Source: UMGS1387 sp045646465 (GTDB taxonomy: Bacteria; Bacillota; Clostridia; Oscillospirales; CAG-382). From it: a stretch of 17,883 nt of DNA. A program made the position numbers and the translations under genes. Position 1 is the stretch's first letter. Every line of letters starts with the position of its first letter. Below the pieces are notes generated by a model that saw nothing but the letters and a program-made list of their open reading frames with translations, was not told the DNA's origin and did no database searches. The stretch lies in contig JAZRKT010000083.1 of NCBI GenBank assembly GCA_045646465.1, forward strand, positions 1-17,883. The letters run 5' to 3'. Of the stretch, positions 1 to 5,408 are shown one piece after another.

Positions 1-7
1 GCTGACA

Positions 8-52
8 CCTTCCACGGGAAGGCACAGTGGAGGGTTGAATCTGTTCAACCCT
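8..52 (+). other. Two hairpins of unknown identity upstream of the tRNA
   Basis: Two perfect stem-loops lie side by side: CCTTCC/GGAAGG (8-13 with 17-22, 3-nt loop) and AGGGTTGAA/TTCAACCCT (31-39 with 44-52, 4-nt loop). The second is followed by a broken T-run (TTCTGCTTT), so it could be a weak intrinsic terminator for something to the left, or the 3' part of a structured RNA cut by the window edge. I could not match it to 5S rRNA, SRP RNA, tmRNA or RNase P RNA by eye. Confidence 0.4.
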
Positions 53-65
53 TTCTGCTTTATAT

Positions 66-178
<113 letters not shown>

Positions 179-180
179 GT

Positions 181-402
181 ATAACAGTGAGGGATTCAAA
201 TTGGTGATACCCGTGTTATGAGACCGACGAGCGTAGGTCGTTGGGGCTCGTGCAATGCCGCTGCCGGTGGCAGAAGAAGGCATTGTACGAGTACCGCAGC
301 GGTCGAAAAATCGAGGAAATGCGGAAGTCCGCCCGAGGATTTTTCGGGAACCGCAAGGCGGCTTTCTGCAGGAAAGATAACCCGGAATGTTTTATAAGAT
401 GA
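181..402. repeat. Structured tRNA-adjacent element with nested hairpins
   Basis: No credible gene lies here, but the DNA is full of inverted repeats. A 13-bp stem with one G-U pair joins 247-259 to 279-291 and encloses a second hairpin CTGCC/GGCAG (261-265 with 269-273). A 9-bp stem CGAAAAATC/GATTTTTCG (304-312 with 338-346) encloses GCGGA/TCCGC (321-325 with 328-332). A small hairpin CCGC/GCGG follows (351-354 with 358-361), and GACCG/CGGTC (222-226 with 300-304) could close the first block. The region is richer in GC than the genes to its right. The open frame on the minus strand at 216-425 lacks an SD and protein-like composition. A dispersed repeat, an attachment-site remnant or a non-coding RNA are all possible. 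Confidence 0.5.
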
Positions 403-445
403 AATAGCACCTGATTGTTTTTCACAAATCAGGTGCTATTCTTTT
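403..445. terminator. Intrinsic terminator, probably serving both directions
   Basis: A 14-bp perfect stem AATAGCACCTGATT/AATCAGGTGCTATT (403-416 with 427-440) is followed on the plus strand by CTTTTT. On the minus strand the stem begins inside the stop codon of the repressor gene, so it probably ends that transcript too, although the T-run is weaker on that side. Confidence 0.75.
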
Positions 446-636
446 TCAAATTTAATTATATCACTTACTTCACATTCAAGAACATAGCAAAGCGCATCAA
501 GTGTTTTGGTGCTTATTGCTTCGCCTTTTTTTATGCGGTGAAGAGTGTTTGCAGAAAAACCTTGCTTGAAAATCAAATAATATTCTGTTATTCCTTTTTT
601 AAATAATGTATCGTAAAACGGCTTATAACTAATCAT
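436..636 (-). CDS. Small Cro/C1-type (XRE) HTH transcriptional regulator
   Basis: A 66-residue single-domain DNA-binding protein. The opening MISYKPFYDTLFKKGI and the later pattern FSANTLHRIKKGEAIS...TLDALCYVLECEVSDII match the short YozG-like XRE group (Pfam HTH_26), with the recognition helix near residues 28-38. I place the start at the ATG at 636, which has GGTGAT a few bases upstream; TTG (648) and GTG (645) are possible in-frame alternatives but lack spacing for an SD. It is transcribed away from the GGDEF gene, and both promoters share one perfect palindrome (679-698). The inference is that it is an autorepressor that also controls its neighbour. The gene is AT-rich and ends in a TAG inside the terminator hairpin. 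The effector, if any, is unknown; there is no ligand or peptidase domain. Confidence 0.85.
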   Translation of the reverse strand: MISYKPFYDTLFKKGITEYYLIFKQGFSANTLHRIKKGEAISTKTLDALCYVLECEVSDIIKFEKE

Positions 637-657
637 TTTTATCACCAAAAAAATTTT

Positions 658-686
658 ATCATACTTAAACTATTGACAATACTCAA
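658..686 (-). promoter_or_regulatory. Promoter of the XRE regulator
   Basis: On the minus strand TTGAGT (686-681), a 17-bp spacer, then TATGAT (663-658), about 20 bp before the start codon. The -35 box forms part of the left arm of the palindrome at 679-698, so a bound repressor would block it. Confidence 0.65.
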
Positions 687-701
687 TAAATTGAGTATAA
701 T
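673..701 (+). promoter_or_regulatory. Consensus sigma-A promoter of the GGDEF gene
   Basis: TTGACA (673-678), exactly 17 bp, TATAAT (696-701): both boxes are perfect consensus. The spacer and the first bases of the -10 box are the palindrome at 679-698. A promoter this strong on a second-messenger enzyme usually needs a repressor, which fits the divergent XRE gene. Confidence 0.85.
679..698. promoter_or_regulatory. Palindromic operator shared by divergent promoters
   Basis: ATACTCAA-TAAA-TTGAGTAT is a perfect 8+4+8 inverted repeat, the size expected for a dimer of a small Cro/C1-type repressor. It covers the spacer and part of the -10 box of the plus-strand promoter and the -35 box of the minus-strand promoter. 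That the neighbouring XRE protein binds it is inferred from position and symmetry. Confidence 0.7.
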
Positions 702-776
702 TAGTTAAATAATAGCAAGCATTGTGCAGATAAGCGATACCCATATACGGCATGGCAAAAATCCAAGGAGAAAAAA

Positions 777-1370
777 ATGACCACATTATTAGTTTTGACA
801 ACAATTATAATAATATTACTTATAGTTATATTAATGCTTTTAACAATAATATACTCTCTTAACAAAAAAAATAAATATGTTGATGAAGCAAATATGTGGC
901 ATAAACTTGCTGTTACAGATGATTTAACTGGTATTTATAACAGAAATGCATACAACTTATATGTTGAAGAAAACAAAGCAAATACAAAAAAAGAATCCAG
1001 GTGGATAATTCTTTTTGATGTTGACGATTTTAAAATAATTAACGATACAAAAGGTCATTTGGCAGGAGACCTTGTGCTTAAAAATGTAGCTAAATTGCTT
1101 TTAGAAATTTTTTCTTCATGTCAATATAGAGTTTTTCGCATAGGCGGGGATGAATTTTTGGTTTTGGCAGAAAATGTTTCTGAAGATGAAATAGTTGAGC
1201 ATTTGATTTTGGTAAAAAGGCGTTTTGAGAGGAATGGTGAGATAAATTTATCAAAAGGATATTCATTGATTAAAGATACTCCAGAAAAAGCTTTTAGATA
1301 TGCAGATGAGATGCTTTATGCGGATAAATTATCTAAAAAAAGGCGAAATTGCTCCGCAGAGAACATCTAA
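777..1370 (+). CDS. Membrane-anchored GGDEF protein, probable diguanylate cyclase
   Basis: A 197-residue protein predicted to make cyclic di-GMP from two GTP at the inner face of the membrane. One hydrophobic helix (residues 2-28) is followed by a short linker and a GGDEF domain. DDLTGIYNR is at 48-56, the metal-site block FDVDDFKIINDTKGH at 80-94, the intact signature RIGGDEF at 121-127 and the late helix YADEMLYADK near the end. The inhibitory I-site RxxD five residues before GGDEF is absent (residues 114-117 are SCQY), so feedback inhibition by product is not expected at that site. No sensory domain is present beyond the helix. The start is set by AAGGAG 6 bp before ATG 777. Base use is visibly more AT-rich than the genes from 1918 onward, which together with the nearby tRNA suggests transfer. 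No PilZ or EAL protein is seen in this window. Confidence 0.9.
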   Translation: MTTLLVLTTIIIILLIVILMLLTIIYSLNKKNKYVDEANMWHKLAVTDDLTGIYNRNAYNLYVEENKANTKKESRWIILFDVDDFKIINDTKGHLAGDLVLKNVAKLLLEIFSSCQYRVFRIGGDEFLVLAENVSEDEIVEHLILVKRRFERNGEINLSKGYSLIKDTPEKAFRYADEMLYADKLSKKRRNCSAENI

Positions 1371-1423
1371 ATTTTCAAATGGTAGATTTATCAAAAGTGG
1401 CATCTAAACCATTCGGCTCTTCC

Positions 1424-1458
1424 AAAAACGAACGAAGTTATTGCTTCGTTCGTTTTTT
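1424..1458 (+). terminator. Intrinsic terminator after the GGDEF gene
   Basis: A 14-bp perfect stem AAAAACGAACGAAG/CTTCGTTCGTTTTT (1424-1437 with 1444-1457) with a 6-nt loop and a trailing T-run, 53 bp after the stop codon of the GGDEF gene. The A-run on the left makes it potentially bidirectional. Confidence 0.85.
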
Positions 1459-1862
1459 ATCCAATCAGCAAGGCTTGGTATATCATTCGGCTTTAGTGTC
1501 TATCGTACTGAGGTGTGATATATACAATGCGTTACGCTTTTAAAAATATACTATTGCGTATCCATTGTCTGCATATGCTTGTTGAGAAATACCTTAGTCT
1601 TTCGACTTAGGCATTTTCATTTAGGTCACTATTTTTGCGTATCAGGTATATCTGGCATAAGGTCGTAATGCTTGGTCAGTACGTAAACCATTAAAATGGT
1701 GAGCCTGAGATTAAGATGTTTGACGAAAATATACAAGATATACTTCAAATGTGTTTAACGAAAAGAACTCAAAAGCTTAAATTATAGTAGTAAAAAATAA
1801 GGGCGCAATGAAGAGTCTTTATGTTGAATGTGACGTTTTTTTGTCAATTTAGAATATTTTTC
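1459..1862. other. Gene-free stretch, possibly decayed DNA
   Basis: About 400 bp without a credible gene. An imperfect hairpin sits at 1592-1611 (CCTTAGTC/GACTTAGG, one mismatch) and a rough inverted repeat of GGTATATCA and TGATATATAC at 1477-1524. On the minus strand an open stretch of 41 codons (1754 down to a TAG at 1629-1631) lacks an SD and has only internal ATG codons; its hydrophobic-then-polar look could be the tail of a lost membrane protein, but it may be chance. No copy of the tRNA-Asn 3' end was seen here. Confidence 0.4.
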
Positions 1863-1891
1863 TTTACTTTTTCATAACACTGTGATATACT
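1863..1891 (+). promoter_or_regulatory. Promoter of the repeat-tailed membrane protein
   Basis: TTTACT (1863-1868), 17 bp, TATACT (1886-1891), with a TG dinucleotide one base before the -10 box (extended -10). It lies 26 bp before the chosen start codon and probably also serves the gene at 2916. Confidence 0.7.
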
Positions 1892-1917
1892 AAGAGAAAA
1901 AATGGAGGTTTTTGACT

Positions 1918-2892
1918 ATGTATCCAACTTATCCCGCATATGATTACAGCTATGGCTATGCCTCACCTTCTTATGATGCAGGCGTCGCTGCGGCAAACAC
2001 AGCAGTAGGAATTGCTATTGCAGTTCTTGCAATTTTTGCAGTTCTTTTTGCAATTATGATAGTAAACAATGTGCTTGCGTGTATTGGTGTTTACAAAATT
2101 GCAAAGAGAAGAGGAACTTCCTGCCCCTGGCTTGCGTGGCTTCCCATAGCAAATAACTGGACGGTAGGTGGAATTGCCGAAGAATACGACAACACAAGAG
2201 GTATTAAGAGAAAGTGGAAGACAATTCTTCTTTCGCTGTCCCTTGCCATGGTTTTGTGTATTATTGTTATGCTTATTGCTGCAGTAGGACTTGGTTTTGC
2301 AGCTGCTATGATGTCAGAAATGAATATGAATTTCAATTCATTTATGGCAATTTACATTGTTTTCTGGGTGGTTTATGCGGTAGTTATGGTTATATCTATG
2401 GCTTACAGCGTATGCCAGATTCTTTGCTACTTCAAGATTTTTGAATCAACAGTTCCCGCAAAGGCTCTCAAGTACACAATTATTACATATCTGCTTCCCT
2501 TGGGACAGGGCATATGCCTGTTCCGCAGCAGAAACAAAGGCTATCCCGAAATGCCCGAGGAACCCAAACCCCAAAAGCAGCCCAAGGCACCTGTACAGCC
2601 TGTAGCTCAAACGCCTTATCAGCCCGTTGCACCTGCACCGGTACAGCAGCCTGTATATCAGGAACCTGCGGCACCTGTTCAATACGTAGAACAGCCTGCT
2701 ACTGCAGAACCTGTAGTTGAAGCACCTGTTCAGTACACAGAGCAGCCTGCTCCTGCAGAACCTGTAGTTGAAGCACCTGTTCAGTACACAGAGCAGCCTG
2801 CTCCTGAGGCACCTGTAGTTGAAGCACCTGTTCAGTACACAGAACAGCCTGCTCCTGTGCAGCCAGATAACGGCCAGCAGAACAACGCATAA
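1918..2892 (+). CDS. Four-helix membrane protein with proline-rich tandem-repeat tail
   Basis: I do not recognise a named family. The 324-residue product starts with a Tyr/Pro-rich tip (MYPTYPAYDYSYGY), then four likely membrane helices (about 29-57, 103-131, 142-168, 185-203). Between helices 1 and 2 is the block CPWLAWLPIANNW, a pattern seen in uncharacterised clostridial membrane proteins. From about residue 209 the chain is hydrophilic and rich in Pro, Gln, Val and Glu, and from 252 it has three 17-residue repeats of the type APVQYTEQPAPAEPVVE plus a partial fourth. Start choice: ATG 1918 has GGAGG 9 bp upstream, whereas the in-frame TTG at 1912 is only 3 bp from it. It sits 23 bp before the DUF218 gene and likely shares its transcript. 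The tail may act as a spacer or binding surface; that is inference. Confidence 0.8.
   Translation: MYPTYPAYDYSYGYASPSYDAGVAAANTAVGIAIAVLAIFAVLFAIMIVNNVLACIGVYKIAKRRGTSCPWLAWLPIANNWTVGGIAEEYDNTRGIKRKWKTILLSLSLAMVLCIIVMLIAAVGLGFAAAMMSEMNMNFNSFMAIYIVFWVVYAVVMVISMAYSVCQILCYFKIFESTVPAKALKYTIITYLLPLGQGICLFRSRNKGYPEMPEEPKPQKQPKAPVQPVAQTPYQPVAPAPVQQPVYQEPAAPVQYVEQPATAEPVVEAPVQYTEQPAPAEPVVEAPVQYTEQPAPEAPVVEAPVQYTEQPAPVQPDNGQQNNA
2671..2868 (+). repeat. In-frame 51-bp tandem repeats
   Basis: Three full 51-bp units (2671-2721, 2722-2772, 2773-2823) and a partial fourth from 2824, each encoding 17 residues. Units two and three differ at only three bases, pointing to recent duplication, and copy number may vary between strains without shifting the frame. 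Confidence 0.9.
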
Positions 2893-2915
2893 ATGGATAT
2901 TTACGAGGTTGAAAA

Positions 2916-3659
2916 ATGAAGTATATACTTAGTATACTTGGAGTTGCCCTGTTTTTTAACGGGGCAATTCTTTGTATCGTGTCAAATATAAATACGGGAA
3001 TTATCCTGACTGTGCTGTTGGGCTTTGTGTTCTGGCTTTGGGGCGTGTTTTATGAAAGGATAAACAAGGTCACAAAACGTGGCATACTCAGGGCGGTGAA
3101 AATAGCGGTGGCAGTTCTTCTTTGTTGTGAGGCTATGCTTATAGGGTATGTTGCAGTATACGGTGAAAATGATACTGCCAATTACTGCGAGGATGCGTTG
3201 ATAGTTCTTGGTGCGGGACTTCGTGGGGAAAGAGTGACGCTTCCTCTCAAAATGCGCCTTGACAGGGCGGTACAGTACCACGCAAAAAACCCCGATGCGC
3301 TGATAATTGTTTCGGGCGCACAGGGAGTGGGAGAGACGGTGACGGAAGCTGAGGCAATGAAGGATTATCTTGTAAAAGCAGGAGTGCCCTCAGAGATTAT
3401 AATTGAAGAAGACAGGGCGACGTCAACAAGTGAAAATATGAAGTTTTCCAAAGAAATACTTGACGGCATTTACGGCAAGGACGTAAGTGTGTGCTTTGTC
3501 ACCAATAATTTCCACGTTTACAGAAGCGCAAGATTAGCCAAGATGTCAGGGCTTGAAAATGTCACTCACCTTCATACTTCGCTTCAATGGTATAACTATG
3601 TGCCAAGCTATATACGTGAAACGCTGGCAATTTTTAAAATGTGGATTTTCAGATACTAA
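2916..3659 (+). CDS. DUF218/YdcF-ElyC-SanA-type membrane protein
   Basis: A 247-residue protein with three N-terminal hydrophobic helices (about 3-23, 25-45, 60-82) and a DUF218 domain from about 93 to the C terminus. Family marks are ALIVLGAGLRG (94-104), IIVSGAQGVGE (130-140), TEAEAMKDYLVKAGVP (143-158), ATSTSENM (168-175) and the VTNNFHVYRSARLA block (195-208). Members such as SanA and ElyC affect envelope integrity and peptidoglycan or lipid-carrier use in enteric bacteria, but the chemistry is not settled for most, so I give no specific function. GAGGTTGAAAA precedes the ATG. It follows the repeat-tailed membrane protein by 23 bp. No T-rich terminator for this strand is visible after it; the hairpin at 3690-3720 serves the opposite strand. 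Confidence 0.85.
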   Translation: MKYILSILGVALFFNGAILCIVSNINTGIILTVLLGFVFWLWGVFYERINKVTKRGILRAVKIAVAVLLCCEAMLIGYVAVYGENDTANYCEDALIVLGAGLRGERVTLPLKMRLDRAVQYHAKNPDALIIVSGAQGVGETVTEAEAMKDYLVKAGVPSEIIIEEDRATSTSENMKFSKEILDGIYGKDVSVCFVTNNFHVYRSARLAKMSGLENVTHLHTSLQWYNYVPSYIRETLAIFKMWIFRY

Positions 3660-3676
3660 AGGGAGCGTGGAAGTAA

Positions 3677-3720
3677 TTAAAAAAGAAAAACTGCCTTTAC
3701 CAAAAAAGAGTAAAGACAGT
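3677..3720 (-). terminator. Intrinsic terminator of the minus-strand operon
   Basis: Read on the minus strand, ACTGTCTTTAC (3720-3710) pairs with GTAAAGGCAGT (3700-3690), with one G-U pair, and is followed by TTTTCTTTTTT. On the plus strand the same hairpin has a C-A mismatch and no T-run, so it is directional. It begins 18 bp after the stop of the PqqD-like gene. Confidence 0.85.
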
Positions 3721-3738
3721 AAAAAATATAAAAACAAA

Positions 3739-4005
3739 TTATTCCTCAACTAAATTGTTGTCACGGACTTTGTCAATGAAGGCTCTGACATCCGCCTCAG
3801 CTGTTGCTCTGTCAATTTCGTAGGTATCGAGAATTGCCCCGATAAGCTCATCCTCTGTTGCACCCTCAGTAAGCTTTTCCCAAAGGAAACCGCCTGTTTC
3901 ATTGAGAGTAATCATAACATTTGCTTTTTTTGCTTCCTCGCCAATTGCTACAACTATGTAGGTGTCGGCAATTTGTCTTAAAATAAATCCCGATTTAATT
4001 TTCAT
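3739..4005 (-). CDS. PqqD-like small protein (RiPP recognition element fold)
   Basis: An 88-residue protein that resembles PqqD-family proteins: an N-terminal beta-rich part (MKIKSGFILRQIADTYIVVAI), the typical LNETGGFLWEKL block near residues 48-59, and a helical end with ELIGAIL...AEADVRAFIDKVRDNNLVEE. The family is the winged-helix RiPP recognition element that binds leader peptides for radical SAM or other modifying enzymes. No maturase and no precursor peptide is visible in this window, so the partner is unknown. Start choice: ATG 4005 has AAGGAG 9 bp upstream; a longer frame to 4050 would add 15 residues lying within the upstream gene. The start overlaps the end of the fumarase-type gene by 11 bp, which suggests coupled translation. 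It is the last gene of the operon. Confidence 0.75.
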   Translation of the reverse strand: MKIKSGFILRQIADTYIVVAIGEEAKKANVMITLNETGGFLWEKLTEGATEDELIGAILDTYEIDRATAEADVRAFIDKVRDNNLVEE

Positions 4006-4546
4006 TTTTACTTTCTCCTTTGTCAAATATGTTCCCACCCTTGCAGTCAATGGCGCAGATAAGTGAGAAATCCTTTATTTCAACACGCTTTACAGATTCA
4101 CAGCCAAGCTCGCTGAAGGCTATAACCTCAAAGCCTGTAACGCTCATAGCGGCAAGCGCGCCTGCTCCGCCTATGGCACATAAATATATAGCGCCGTGCT
4201 TTTTGATAGATTGAATAACCTCCTTGCTTCTCGGCCCTTTGCCAATCATTGCAATAAGTCCGTTTTCCAAAAGAAGTGGAGTGAAAACGTCCATTCTTGA
4301 CGATGTTGTAGGTCCGCAGGAGCCTATGAGACGTCCGGGAGGCTCAGGTGTGGGACCTGCATAGTAAATGCAGGCGTTTTTCAAATCAAAGGGCAGCTCT
4401 TTTCCTTCATCAAGCAATGCCTTGATTTTTTTGTGCGCCGCGTCGCGTGCCGTGTATATTATCCCCGAAAGATAAACCTCGTCGCCGTACGATATTTGTG
4501 GAATAACTGCGGGTAAATCCTTTACATTAACGTGAAAAACCGCCAT
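3995..4546 (-). CDS. Fumarase/tartrate dehydratase-type beta subunit, stand-alone
   Basis: At 183 residues it has the usual length of the beta subunit of two-subunit class I fumarases and L(+)-tartrate dehydratases (FumB/TtdB type), which catalyse hydration of fumarate or dehydration of related hydroxy-acids. Family marks are GDEVYLSGIIYTARDAAHKK (21-40), YYAGPTPEPPGRLIGSCGPT (61-80) followed by TSSRMDVFTP, IGKG (101-104) and AIDCKGGNIF (165-174). The [4Fe-4S] cysteines sit in the alpha subunit, which is normally encoded just upstream. Here the upstream gene is a DivIVA-like protein, so no alpha gene is adjacent. The start ATG overlaps the DivIVA stop codon (TAATG), so translation is probably coupled. 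Either alpha is elsewhere, or this subunit has another partner or role. Family assignment is firm; substrate is not. Confidence 0.85.
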   Translation of the reverse strand: MAVFHVNVKDLPAVIPQISYGDEVYLSGIIYTARDAAHKKIKALLDEGKELPFDLKNACIYYAGPTPEPPGRLIGSCGPTTSSRMDVFTPLLLENGLIAMIGKGPRSKEVIQSIKKHGAIYLCAIGGAGALAAMSVTGFEVIAFSELGCESVKRVEIKDFSLICAIDCKGGNIFDKGESKNEN

Positions 4547-5235
4547 TATTCATCACCGTTTAAGGACTTTGAAATTGAAGAGAAGAAGGAGTCCATCTGA
4601 CTTTTGTGATTTTTGAAAATATCGCCGAGCTCGTCCTTTTTACGACTGAGGTACTTGACCTTTCTTATGTTGTCACGTACTGCCTCATTGCTCTGGCGTA
4701 CCATTTCGTCTGCCTCAATACGTGCCTTGCTCTTTGCTTTGTCAACAATTTGCCGTGCAAGAGACTTTGCTTTTTCAATTACACTTTCGGCTTCAAGACG
4801 TGCCTGCGACAGAATTGCTTCAAGCTCCTTTGCTTCCTCGTCGTGCCGTGAAAGCTTGGTTGCACATTCTGCTTCAAGAGCGTCCTTTTCCTTTTGTATA
4901 AGGTCAAGCTTTTCTAAGAGCTTTTTGTTTTCATCAAGGCTTTCTGAGAGAAGCTTTTCGTTCTCGTCAGACTTTTCGCCCTGTGCTTTTATCGCTTCGT
5001 TGAGGTCGGATATTTCCTTTTTCAACGCTTCGTTTTCTTCGCACAGCTTTTTGTTCTGTTCTTTTTCCTGAATAAGCTCAGGCAACACCTCAAGCTCCTT
5101 TTTTAAGGAATTGATTTCGCCTTCAAGCTCCTGTGTCTGACGGTTGTAGCTTATGTTAAGCTCTTCTATGTACTGTGTAACATCCTGCTTGTTAAAGCCT
5201 GACAGGCTTGTTCTGAACAGTGAGTCCTTTGCCAT
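4546..5235 (-). CDS. DivIVA-domain coiled-coil protein
   Basis: A 229-residue protein. The N terminus FRTSLSGFNKQDVTQYIEELN (7-27) matches the lipid-binding DivIVA/GpsB domain, where a Phe in the short loop inserts into curved membrane. A long charged coiled coil follows (about 30-150, heptads rich in Glu, Lys and Leu), then a second helical stretch (VIEKAKSLARQIVDKAKSKA) of the type found in Firmicutes DivIVA-like proteins. Such proteins recruit partners to septa or poles; this one is not placed next to the ylm/sep genes where the main divIVA usually lies, so it is more likely a paralogue. ATG 5235 is preceded by AAGGGGTG. It is first in an operon with the fumarase-type beta subunit (1-bp overlap) and the PqqD-like gene. 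Confidence 0.85.
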   Translation of the reverse strand: MAKDSLFRTSLSGFNKQDVTQYIEELNISYNRQTQELEGEINSLKKELEVLPELIQEKEQNKKLCEENEALKKEISDLNEAIKAQGEKSDENEKLLSESLDENKKLLEKLDLIQKEKDALEAECATKLSRHDEEAKELEAILSQARLEAESVIEKAKSLARQIVDKAKSKARIEADEMVRQSNEAVRDNIRKVKYLSRKKDELGDIFKNHKSQMDSFFSSISKSLNGDE

Positions 5236-5271
5236 AATGCAAACACCCCTTCTGTATAATTATTCTATCTT

Positions 5272-5300
5272 AGTATATCACACATCTTTAAAAAAATCAA
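5272..5300 (-). promoter_or_regulatory. Promoter of the DivIVA-FumB-PqqD operon
   Basis: On the minus strand TTGATT (5300-5295), 17 bp, TATACT (5277-5272), with TG one base before the -10 box. The -10 lies 36 bp before the DivIVA start codon. I could not pick a confident promoter for the response regulator on the opposite strand. Confidence 0.65.
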
Positions 5301-5408
5301 TGACTAATATACAATTATTTCAATGTTTTAAAATTTTACATTATTATCACAGCAGTATCACATTCGCAAAATAAACTAAACACACAAAGTCAGTAAAGGA
5401 GGAATAAT

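Noticed and set aside
216..425. Minus-strand open frame of 69 codons over the hairpin element
   Set aside because: Its sequence is explained by the inverted repeats and the terminator; no SD is present and the composition (many Phe, Arg, Ser, His, Cys) is not protein-like.
702..776. Possible c-di-GMP riboswitch in the leader of the GGDEF gene
   Set aside because: The leader is only about 70 nt and lacks the conserved core and the paired helices of class I or II c-di-GMP riboswitches.
1349..1543. Plus-strand open frame of 64 codons after the GGDEF gene
   Set aside because: It starts inside the GGDEF gene without an SD and runs through the terminator hairpin at 1424-1458.
2671..2868. CRISPR-like array
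   Set aside because: The repeats are contiguous, in frame and without unique spacers, so they are coding tandem repeats.
3553..3753. Plus-strand open frame of 66 codons after the DUF218 gene
   Set aside because: It begins inside that gene in another frame, lacks an SD, and its Lys-rich end is just the terminator region of the opposite strand.
4613..5071. Plus-strand open frame of 152 codons opposite the DivIVA-like gene
   Set aside because: The Ser/Phe/Arg-rich product is the antisense shadow of a Glu/Lys-rich coiled coil, and no SD precedes it.
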